Shown here piece by piece: positions 1 through 5,894 of a stretch of DNA of 5,894 bases; position 1 is the first letter of the stretch; each line of letters starts with the position of its first letter. The stretch lies in the NCBI GenBank assembly GCA_006227095.1, contig SBFZ01000167.1, forward strand, positions 1 to 5,894. The letters are read 5' to 3'. Both the position numbers and the translations under genes were made by a program. The notes beneath the pieces are model-generated. The model saw nothing but the letters and a program-made list of their open reading frames with translations, was not told where the DNA came from and did not search any database. The DNA comes from Bacteroidota bacterium (GTDB lineage: Bacteria; Bacteroidota; Bacteroidia; Bacteroidales; VadinHA17).

Positions 1-756
1 GAGTTTAAAAGAGGCAAAGCCACCCCGAAACCGGAGGCCGAACCTGTCAGACTCAACAAATACATTGCAAACAGCGGCGTATGCGCACGCCGTGAGGCAG
101 ATGAACTGATAAAACAGGGCTATATCACCGTCAACGGGAAGAAGGTGACCGACATGGGAATCAAGGTAAAACCTTCTGATAAAGTAGAGTACAGAGGGAA
201 AAGGCTTACCCCCGGGAATAAGGTTTATATCCTGATAAACAAACCCAAAGGGTATGTTACCACCGTGAAGGATCCTCACGCCGAAAACACCGTACTTGAC
301 CTTGTGAAGGATGCCACCACCGAACGCATCTACCCTGTCGGCAGGCTTGACAAGGCAACCACCGGAGTGCTGCTGCTAACCAATGACGGTGACCTGGCAG
401 GCAAACTGACCCACCCATCTTACGGCGCCAGGAAGATCTATCATGTATTCCTTGACAGGGACGTGACAAGGCATGACATGGAAACCATCGTTGAGGGAGT
501 GGAACTTGAGGATGGCAAAGTCAGCGCTGACGCAGTTTCCTACGCTGATACGGAAGATCATACCCAGGTAGGTATTGAACTCCATTCGGGCCAGAACAGG
601 GTGGTAAGACGCATCTTTGAAAAACTTGGCTACAAGGTGAGAAAACTTGACCGCGTAAGCTTCGCCGGGCTGACAAAAAAGAACCTGCAGCGGGGCCACT
701 GGCGTCACCTGACACCAAAGGAGATAAGCATGCTGAAACGGGGTATATACAAATAA
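1..756 (+). CDS. rluB: 23S rRNA pseudouridine synthase, RsuA/RluB family, 5'-truncated
   Basis: The reading frame is open from base 1, so the true start lies left of the window; 251 residues are visible. A GTG at 145 would give an ORF, but it falls inside the S4 RNA-binding domain (about residues 17-64, beginning RLNKYIANSG), so it is not the start. The catalytic domain follows (about 76-250) with the family signature GRLDKATTG; Asp117 is the expected catalytic aspartate that attacks the target uridine. GQNRVVRRIFE (197-207) and the ending RGHWRHLTPKE fit the RluB branch, which in E. coli modifies U2605 of 23S rRNA; RsuA differs in these segments. The assignment to RluB is by motif resemblance, and the exact target in this organism is inferred. 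About 16 Lys/Pro/Glu-containing residues precede S4, suggesting an N-terminal extension. The TAA stop is 9 bases before era, implying cotranscription. Confidence 0.9.
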   Translation, partial: EFKRGKATPKPEAEPVRLNKYIANSGVCARREADELIKQGYITVNGKKVTDMGIKVKPSDKVEYRGKRLTPGNKVYILINKPKGYVTTVKDPHAENTVLDLVKDATTERIYPVGRLDKATTGVLLLTNDGDLAGKLTHPSYGARKIYHVFLDRDVTRHDMETIVEGVELEDGKVSADAVSYADTEDHTQVGIELHSGQNRVVRRIFEKLGYKVRKLDRVSFAGLTKKNLQRGHWRHLTPKEISMLKRGIYK

Positions 757-765
757 CGGAAACTG

Positions 766-1644
766 ATGGCACACAGGTCGGGCTTCGTAAATATACTCGG
801 TAACCCCAACGTCGGGAAATCAACCCTGATGAATGTGCTGGTGGGCGAAAAACTCTCCGTTGCCACTCCAAAGGCACAGACCACCCGCCACAGGATCATG
901 GGAATACTTACAGGAGATGACTACCAGGTGGTTTATTCTGACACACCCGGCATCCTCAACCCGAAGTATAAACTGCAGTCGGCCATGATGAGATCAGTCG
1001 AGTCAGCTCTCGATGACGCTGACCTGATAATCTATGTTACCGATGTGGTGGAGACTGCGACCAAGAACCAGGAGCATCTCAGCCGGATACTTGCCTCACC
1101 CGTTCCCAAAATCATTGTTATAAACAAGATTGACCTCACAAACCAGGAAGAGCTGGAGATACTTGTCGGTAAATGGACTCAGACTGCACCAGGGGTGCCG
1201 GTCTTTCCGGTTTCCGCCATCAGAAGGTTCAACACTGATCTGCTCCTGAAGGAGATAATAAGCAAGCTCCCGGAAGGACCGCCGTACTTTCCGCCGGACC
1301 AGCTGACTGACCGGTATGACCGGTTCTTTGTGACTGAAATAATAAGGGGTAAAATCTTTGAGACCTACCAGAAGGAGATACCATATTCGGTTGAGGTTGA
1401 GATAGAAAGTTATAAGGAAGAACCTTCAATAAACAGGATTGCAGCCGTGATTTACGTTGCACGTGACAGCCAGAAAGGTATCATAATAGGACATAAGGGT
1501 TCAATGCTCAAACGGGTAGGCACTGCCGCCCGAAAGGAGATGGAAGAGTTCCTGGGCAAAAAGGTCTTTCTTGAACTCTATGTCAGGGTTGCACGCGAGT
1601 GGCGTGATAACCCCAATATGCTGAAAAAATTCGGCTATATTTAG
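766..1644 (+). CDS. era: GTPase Era, 30S ribosome assembly factor
   Basis: Era is a GTPase that binds 16S rRNA near its 3' end and helps mature the 30S subunit in the cytoplasm. The 292-residue protein is of normal family length (E. coli about 300). All G motifs are present: G1 GNPNVGKS (12-19), the G2 region KAQTTRHR (36-43), G3 DTPG (59-62), G4 NKID (120-123) and G5 SAI (150-152). The P-loop Asn15 is the residue typical of potassium-stimulated TEES-family GTPases. The C-terminal KH RNA-binding domain has its GxxG loop at G242-H-K-G245 and ends in the characteristic VAREWRDNPNML segment. The ATG start places the G1 motif at the usual distance from the N-terminus. No good Shine-Dalgarno is seen; only a GGA lies about 7 bases upstream. 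The gene sits 9 bases after rluB and 13 bases before the der ATG, so it is probably in one transcript with both. Confidence 0.98.
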   Translation: MAHRSGFVNILGNPNVGKSTLMNVLVGEKLSVATPKAQTTRHRIMGILTGDDYQVVYSDTPGILNPKYKLQSAMMRSVESALDDADLIIYVTDVVETATKNQEHLSRILASPVPKIIVINKIDLTNQEELEILVGKWTQTAPGVPVFPVSAIRRFNTDLLLKEIISKLPEGPPYFPPDQLTDRYDRFFVTEIIRGKIFETYQKEIPYSVEVEIESYKEEPSINRIAAVIYVARDSQKGIIIGHKGSMLKRVGTAARKEMEEFLGKKVFLELYVRVAREWRDNPNMLKKFGYI

Positions 1645-1657
1645 TATTTAATTGTTT

Positions 1658-2962
1658 ATGAGTAAGATAGCAGCAATAGTAGGGAGGCCTAATGTAGGCA
1701 AGTCAACCCTGTTCAACCGTCTCACGGAAAGCCGGGCAGCGATAGTGAACGAAGAAAGCGGCGTAACCCGCGACAGGCATTACGGCCGGGTGACATGGAA
1801 CGGTGTCGATTTTTCAGTGGTAGACACCGGGGGCTTCGTGGAAAATTCCGATGATGTCTTTGAAAGCGAGATAAACAGACAGGTTAAGCTTGCCATCAGC
1901 GAAGCCGATGTGATTCTTTTCATGGTAGACGTTGAGACCGGCATCCATGAGCTTGACAAGGCGGTAGCCGGAATGCTTCGCAAGGTTCAGAAGAAGGTAA
2001 TAACCGTGGTTAACAAGGTTGACAACAACAACCGTCTTCTTGATGCCGCAGAGTTCTACGGACTGGGACTTGGGGAGTACTTCCCGGTAAGCTCGGCAAA
2101 CGGCAGCGGTACGGGCGACCTGCTTGATGAGATAGTGAAACACCTTCCCGATACCCCTCCCGAAGAGGGTGAAGAGATACCAAAGGTGGCTGTTGTAGGC
2201 CGCCCCAATGTCGGAAAGTCATCACTGGCAAATACCCTCCTGGGGGAAGAAAGAAATATTGTAACCCCTGTGGCAGGGACCACACGTGACTCGATACACA
2301 GCCTCTACAACAAATTCAACTACCGTTTCCTGCTTATTGACACCGCAGGCCTGAGGAAGAAGGCAAAGGTGGATGAAGATATCGAATTCTACTCAATACT
2401 CCGCTCTGTCAGGTCAATAGAGGAGAGTGACATCTGCCTCCTGCTTATTGATGCAACAAGGGGGATTGAGGCACAGGATCTAAGCATCCTCAGCATCATC
2501 CAGAAAAACAACAAGGGGGTTATCATCCTTGTTAACAAGTGGGACCTGATGGAAAAGGACAACAATACCACAAAGCAGTTCGAAACTGAAATAAGATCAA
2601 AAACAGCCCCTTTCACTGATTACCCGATACTGTTTATCTCTGCAATCACCAAACAGAGAGTCCATAAAGTGCTTGAGCTGATCATGGAGGTATATGAGAA
2701 CAGGAGGAGGAAAATCCCCACCTCCAGGCTTAATGAACTGATGCTTGGCATCATCAGTGATACTCCACCGCCGTCATTAAAGGGAAAGCACATAAAGATA
2801 AAGTATGTGACCCAGCTTCCGGGGGCCTACCCGGCCTTTGCCTTCTTCTGCAATTACCCGCAGTACATAAAGGAACCCTACAAAAGGTTCGTGGAGAACA
2901 GGCTCAGGGAGAACTTCCCCCTGTCAGGCTCGCCTGTAAAGATTTATTTCAGAAAAAAATAA
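1658..2962 (+). CDS. der: Ribosome biogenesis GTPase Der (EngA)
   Basis: Der is a tandem-GTPase protein needed for late 50S subunit assembly. The first G domain shows GRPNVGKST (9-17), DTGG (56-59), NKVD (119-122) and a G5-like SSAN (145-148). The second shows GRPNVGKSS (181-189), DTAG (228-231) followed by [14 protein letters not shown] (293-296) and ISAI (327-330). A KH-like C-terminal domain (about 350-434) ends in [11 protein letters not shown], the usual Der ending. At 434 residues it lacks the longer linker and tail of the roughly 490-residue E. coli protein and is in the range usual for Bacteroidota. The frame also contains a TTG at 1652, but the ATG at 1658 gives the conserved short N-terminus ([11 protein letters not shown]) and is preferred. 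The 13-base leader between era and der is A/T-rich with no Shine-Dalgarno sequence. Both P-loops keep the Asn (12 and 184) linked to potassium activation. Confidence 0.98.
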   Translation: MSKIAAIVGRPNVGKSTLFNRLTESRAAIVNEESGVTRDRHYGRVTWNGVDFSVVDTGGFVENSDDVFESEINRQVKLAISEADVILFMVDVETGIHELDKAVAGMLRKVQKKVITVVNKVDNNNRLLDAAEFYGLGLGEYFPVSSANGSGTGDLLDEIVKHLPDTPPEEGEEIPKVAVVGRPNVGKSSLANTLLGEERNIVTPVAGTTRDSIHSLYNKFNYRFLLIDTAGLRKKAKVDEDIEFYSILRSVRSIEESDICLLLIDATRGIEAQDLSILSIIQKNNKGVIILVNKWDLMEKDNNTTKQFETEIRSKTAPFTDYPILFISAITKQRVHKVLELIMEVYENRRRKIPTSRLNELMLGIISDTPPPSLKGKHIKIKYVTQLPGAYPAFAFFCNYPQYIKEPYKRFVENRLRENFPLSGSPVKIYFRKK

Positions 2963-2963
2963 A

Positions 2964-2971
2964 TACATTTG
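2964..2971 (+). promoter_or_regulatory. Possible Bacteroidota -7 promoter element
   Basis: TACATTTG is an exact match to the TAnnTTTG -7 element described for the Bacteroidota primary sigma factor. It lies in the 43-base gap between der and the lipoprotein gene, 34 bases before that gene's ATG, which would leave a leader of roughly 25-30 bases. The matching -33 element (TTTG, 19-21 bases upstream) is not seen; the nearest similar sequence is TTTA at 2943-2946 with a spacer of only 17 bases. The call is therefore tentative. If real, it would let the lipoprotein be expressed apart from the ribosome-assembly genes. Confidence 0.3.
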
Positions 2972-3005
2972 GTGTGATTTTTGTTGCTAAGGCGAAACGG
3001 GAGCA

Positions 3006-3527
3006 ATGAAGAAAGCAGTTATCATAACGGTTATCGTGGCGGCTGTCATGCTGGGTTCATGCGGGTCAATAGAGACTCTGCCTCCTGAACCAATGATAGA
3101 GTTCCGCACCTTTACCGTTTATGATTCCATTGATATACTCGGCAACCCTGCCAAGGCCGGAAAACTGACCTTTTATTTTGAAGACGGCGACGGTGATCTT
3201 GGCCTTGACCCTCCGCAGAATCCCGGCACTGACCCTTCAGGCAATCTATTCCTCAGGCTCTACCGGAAGACCGATGGAGTCTTTGAGCTGGCTGGCCCGT
3301 CAGACCCCCTGTACCCTTCAGAATACCGTATCCCGTACATCGAGGCTGAGGGTCAGAACAAGATACTCAAGGGAACAATTGACGTTACACTGATGTACCT
3401 GCTTTACAACGCCTCAGACACACTGTACTATGATTTCTGGATCAGGGACAGGGGAGGCAATGAAAGCAACACCGCCACAACCTGTGTTGTGGTCCTGGGT
3501 GAAAACGGTACCTGTTCGCCTGAGTGA
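3006..3527 (+). CDS. Small putative lipoprotein of unknown function
   Basis: This 173-residue protein has a lipoprotein signal peptide: basic MKK, a hydrophobic stretch (about 4-15), then the lipobox L16-G17-S18-C19, so mature lipidated Cys19 is expected. No Asp follows the Cys, which argues against inner-membrane retention if the usual rule applies; outer-membrane placement is an inference. The mature part is short and beta-like. It carries the acidic segment DGDGDLGLD (60-68), resembling DxDxD calcium-binding loops, and ends with a segment containing DFWIRDRGGNES before TCVVVLGENGTC. Two Cys near the C-terminus (about 160 and 170) could form a disulfide. I recognise it only as a type of small lipoprotein found in Bacteroidota and cannot give a function. 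GGGAG occurs at 2999-3003 but only 2 bases before the ATG, too close for a normal Shine-Dalgarno. The gene follows der by 43 bases and its stop touches the stop of the opposing phosphatase gene. Confidence 0.85.
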   Translation: MKKAVIITVIVAAVMLGSCGSIETLPPEPMIEFRTFTVYDSIDILGNPAKAGKLTFYFEDGDGDLGLDPPQNPGTDPSGNLFLRLYRKTDGVFELAGPSDPLYPSEYRIPYIEAEGQNKILKGTIDVTLMYLLYNASDTLYYDFWIRDRGGNESNTATTCVVVLGENGTCSPE

Positions 3528-3530
3528 TCA
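3525..3530. other. Abutting convergent stop codons (TGATCA)
   Basis: The plus-strand lipoprotein gene ends with TGA at 3525-3527 and the minus-strand phosphatase gene ends with TGA read from 3530 to 3528. The two stops together form the palindrome TGATCA, with no intergenic base. No strong hairpin plus T-run terminator is visible for either strand nearby. The best local pairings are GAGT/ACTC around the junction (3522-3525 with 3532-3535) and the distant CCTGTT (3511-3516) with AACAGG (3547-3552), both weak. Confidence 0.9.
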
Positions 3531-5894
3531 GACTCTTATACCCATAAACAGGACATCATCAACCTGTTCATTGGATCCCATCCACTCATAGAAGAAATCC
3601 TTTACCACCTTCTGCTGTTCGCCGGCATTGAGCGGTGCTATGTCATCAATCAGCGTCTTCAGCCTGCTGATCTTCATCTTCTTTCCGCCGGTACCGCCAA
3701 ACTGGTCACAGTAACCGTCAGTGAACAGATAGACCATATCGCCCTCCCTGAGATGGTATTCCTGGTCATCATAAAACTTCTCGGTCACCGACTCACCTCC
3801 GACAGATGACCTGTTACCCCTTACATAATGCTGTACTCCGTCTATCACCAGGATTACCGGTCTCATTGCCGATGAGAATACCAGCTGACGGGTGGTAAGG
3901 TTGAACTCACAGACCACTATGTCCATGCCATCATTGGATGCTTCCATCTCCTGGTTCTGGTTGAGGGTCGAAAAGATCTGACGGTCAAGTTCATGCAGCA
4001 CCTGTGATGGCCTGGTGATCTTCTTGACGGTTATGATATCCTGAAGCAGCGCCGTGCCGATCATTGACATGAAGGCGCCCGGCACACCATGACCTGTTGA
4101 ATCTGAACAGACAAGTACGAAACGGTCTTTATCAACCCAGTCAAACCAGTAGAAATCACCGCTGACAATATCGCGTGGCAGGAAGAAGACGAATGCCTCC
4201 CTGAAAACTGTCCCGAGGCGGGCCGTGTCCGGCAACACACTGCTCTGGATTCGCTTGGCATATTTGATGCTCTCGGTAATATCGAGGTTCTTCTGTGCAA
4301 GTTCTTCCTTCTGTTCGTATACTTCCGCAGTACGCTTCTGCAGTTCATTCTCAAGGAACTCGCGCTGTTTCCTGTGTGCCCTCTCACGAAGCCTGACAAT
4401 AACATAAACCACACCCGCCACCAGTGCCAGCATCAGAAGGATAAACCACCATCTGTCAGTTACCGGCTTCTGTATCACCAGGTTAAATGATGCCGAAGTT
4501 GCACTTTCCGGATCATCCCTTGTAAGAGCCTCAACATTGAACCTGTAGTGTCCGTCGCGCAGGTTGTACGTAACAGATCTGTCAACTGTCACTTCACTCC
4601 ACGCCTCATCAAAATTATCAAGGCGTGTACGGTAAACCACATTCAGCGGATCACGCAGCAGAATACCGGCATAATTGACCTTTATACTGTATGACTTCCT
4701 GTACGGGAGATTGTAGCTCCCGCGGTACGGATATACCACGTTGTTTATGACCACCGAGATTATTCCTGCCTGTGGCGGAGCAACAGTATCAGGCTCCATT
4801 GCCGGATTATAAACCACAATCCCTTCAGTGGTTCCGATGCAGACTGTCCCGTCAGGAAGCTGTGCAATTGCATTGGGGAGGCAGTCACCCCTGACCCCGA
4901 AATCCGTACTGTAAGCCCTCACAGATCCTGTTGCCGGGTTGATTATCGAAAACCCTTTCTGATGACCTGTCCATATCCTTCCGTCATTGGCAATCATTGC
5001 GCTATAGCAGAAATTGGTCAGCAGGCCGTCAGCTTCCGTGTAGTTGAGTATAGTGTCACCGGCAAACAGGAAGAGGCCGTTCCCGTTGGTTCCTGCGCAG
5101 ACTGACAGGTCAGGAGCAACTGAAATGCTGCGTATCTCATTCACCCTGCTGCCTTCCATAACCATCCCCTCGGTACGGACACCACCGGTAACGTGTATAT
5201 AACATAACCTGTCACTCTTGGTGGCCACCAGCACCTCCCCCGGCCTGTTTACCACAACCTGGGATATGTAATTGTGCGGAAGCATGTCAAGGGTGGTATA
5301 AACAGCCTTCTGCCTTCCGCTCTCCCTGTCAAGGAGAATTACCCCGTCACTGGTACCAAGCCATACATTCTCATTTTCAACCGCTACGGAGTTGACATGG
5401 TTTTGCCCGGGATTTGCAGAAACATAAATTTGCCGTACTGTGCCGTCAGGCTTCATCAGCCATGTGCCTCCGCTGACGGTACCGATCCAGATATTGCCAC
5501 GGTCATCAGCTTCCCAGGCGGAAATTCCTGATCCGCCTGTTTTTGCGGTCAGTGAACGGAACCTGGTGAATGCGCCGGTCAGAGGATTGAAATTATGCAG
5601 CCCGGTTCTTGTTCCTGCAAGAACCTCTTCACCGGAAACCCCGATGAAGGTGATCTCCTTGTTTGTCTCAGGTTTCTGAAATGAGAATGCATTCGTTGTT
5701 ACTGCGGCAAGTCCCCTGCTGAAGAGGCCTATCCAGAGGTTACCCTCCCGGTCTCTGAAGAGGGTCCGGACATTGTTTTCAGGCAGGCCTGAAGTGATAT
5801 CATATGTTCCTGCAATCTTCATTTCTGAGTAGTCAGCACTGAAAGTGGTTTTCAGCGCACCGGCTCCCAGTGTGGCAACCGTCAGGTTCCTTCC
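3528..5894 (-). CDS. Propeller/Y_Y_Y receptor with SpoIIE-type PP2C phosphatase output, 5'-truncated
   Basis: The frame is open to the right edge; 788 residues are visible and the N-terminus, with any signal peptide, is outside. The ATG at 5822-5820 is internal: a blade-like segment (LTVATLGAGAL) precedes it and a propeller motif follows at once. Order, counting from the window edge: Reg_prop-type blades (about 1-365), a Y_Y_Y domain (about 396-475), one membrane helix (about 482-501, WWFILLMLALVAGVVYVIV), a charged coiled coil (about 502-540) with the linker ESIKYAKRIQSSVLP, then the phosphatase (about 560-788). The metal-binding aspartates of the SpoIIE/PP2C fold are visible in SGDFYW (D580), CSDSTGHG (D598), LFTDGYCDQFG (D726) and EQVDDVLFMGI (D779/D780), with DGMD at 655-658, so it should be catalytically active. 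By family knowledge the propeller is periplasmic and the phosphatase cytoplasmic, likely acting on a phosphorylated Ser/Thr protein such as an anti-sigma-factor antagonist; the ligand and substrate are not shown here. Confidence 0.93.
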   Translation of the reverse strand, partial: GRNLTVATLGAGALKTTFSADYSEMKIAGTYDITSGLPENNVRTLFRDREGNLWIGLFSRGLAAVTTNAFSFQKPETNKEITFIGVSGEEVLAGTRTGLHNFNPLTGAFTRFRSLTAKTGGSGISAWEADDRGNIWIGTVSGGTWLMKPDGTVRQIYVSANPGQNHVNSVAVENENVWLGTSDGVILLDRESGRQKAVYTTLDMLPHNYISQVVVNRPGEVLVATKSDRLCYIHVTGGVRTEGMVMEGSRVNEIRSISVAPDLSVCAGTNGNGLFLFAGDTILNYTEADGLLTNFCYSAMIANDGRIWTGHQKGFSIINPATGSVRAYSTDFGVRGDCLPNAIAQLPDGTVCIGTTEGIVVYNPAMEPDTVAPPQAGIISVVINNVVYPYRGSYNLPYRKSYSIKVNYAGILLRDPLNVVYRTRLDNFDEAWSEVTVDRSVTYNLRDGHYRFNVEALTRDDPESATSASFNLVIQKPVTDRWWFILLMLALVAGVVYVIVRLRERAHRKQREFLENELQKRTAEVYEQKEELAQKNLDITESIKYAKRIQSSVLPDTARLGTVFREAFVFFLPRDIVSGDFYWFDWVDKDRFVLVCSDSTGHGVPGAFMSMIGTALLQDIITVKKITRPSQVLHELDRQIFSTLNQNQEMEASNDGMDIVVCEFNLTTRQLVFSSAMRPVILVIDGVQHYVRGNRSSVGGESVTEKFYDDQEYHLREGDMVYLFTDGYCDQFGGTGGKKMKISRLKTLIDDIAPLNAGEQQKVVKDFFYEWMGSNEQVDDVLFMGIRV
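4803..5894 (-). repeat. Coding region of beta-propeller blade repeats
   Basis: Within the receptor phosphatase, a strand motif of the form W/V-x-G/A-T recurs nine times. The small residue falls at visible positions 7, 56, 94, 138, 180, 224, 268, 310 and 354, a period of 38-49 and mostly 42-44 residues. The clearest copies are LWIGL, IWIGT and VWLGT, each followed by a Gly-rich turn and hydrophobic strand; GLPENNV before LWIGL is the classic Reg_prop lead-in. Later copies lose the Trp (VLVAT, VCAGT, VCIGT). The repeats are divergent at DNA level, so this is a protein-structural repeat and not a recent tandem duplication. Confidence 0.75.

Noticed and set aside
376..877. Minus-strand open frames of 118 and 132 codons opposite the synthase and the start of era
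   Set aside because: They lie opposite strongly conserved coding sequence, resemble no known family and have Cys/Pro/Ser-rich shadow-type composition.
1652..1657. TTG start for der two codons upstream of the ATG
   Set aside because: The ATG at 1658 gives the conserved family N-terminus, and nothing favours the weaker TTG.
1814..2285. Minus-strand open frames opposite der
   Set aside because: They overlap the unmistakable GTPase motifs of der on the other strand and show no protein-family features.
2697..2712. AGGAGGAGG-like purine run resembling a strong ribosome binding site
   Set aside because: It encodes the Arg-rich NRRRK segment of der and is not followed by a plausible gene start.
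2999..3003. GGGAG as the Shine-Dalgarno of the lipoprotein gene
   Set aside because: It is only 2 bases from the ATG, too close for normal pairing and initiation.
3511..3552. CCTGTT/AACAGG inverted repeat as a bidirectional terminator
   Set aside because: It has a six-base stem with a 30-base loop containing only a four-base inner pairing and no T-run on either side; too weak to call.
4061..4414. 117-codon minus-strand frame inside the phosphatase gene, in a different phase
   Set aside because: It overlaps the membrane-helix-to-phosphatase part of the true frame, which carries all the motifs; the alternative product is Ser/Arg-rich and unrecognisable.
5274..5679. Plus-strand open frames of 79-85 codons opposite the propeller
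   Set aside because: They are shadows of the repeat-encoding minus strand, with no leader, motif or family resemblance.

Overview
The window looks like a core-genome segment of a Bacteroidota bacterium, most likely of the order Bacteroidales or a close relative. This is inferred from protein style: an RluB-type synthase with a Bacteroidota-like C-terminus, a short 434-residue Der, a small lipoprotein with an acidic DGDGD segment, and a propeller/Y_Y_Y receptor fused to a SpoIIE-type phosphatase. The leaders also lack clear Shine-Dalgarno sequences, as is usual in that phylum. No rRNA, tRNA, CRISPR array, insertion sequence or phage gene is visible.

Layout. Positions 1-2962 hold three co-directional, tightly packed plus-strand genes: the 3' part of an rRNA pseudouridine synthase (rluB, cut by the left edge), era, and der. 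The gaps are 9 and 13 bases, so an operon is likely. All three products act on ribosomal RNA or on subunit assembly. After a 43-base gap carrying a possible Bacteroidota-type -7 promoter element comes a gene for a small uncharacterised lipoprotein (3006-3527).

From 3528 to the right edge the minus strand carries one very large gene, converging on the others. Its product is a transmembrane receptor: nine recognisable beta-propeller blade marks, a Y_Y_Y domain, one membrane helix, a coiled-coil linker and a complete PP2C/SpoIIE-type phosphatase domain. Its reading frame is open to the right edge, so the N-terminus lies outside the window. The stop codons of the lipoprotein and phosphatase genes touch with no base between them.

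Together the left half is ribosome-maturation housekeeping and the right half is an extracytoplasmic-sensing phosphatase whose target is not in the window. I found no convincing sign of a new multi-gene system. The least understood items are the lipoprotein and the signal and target of the receptor phosphatase.
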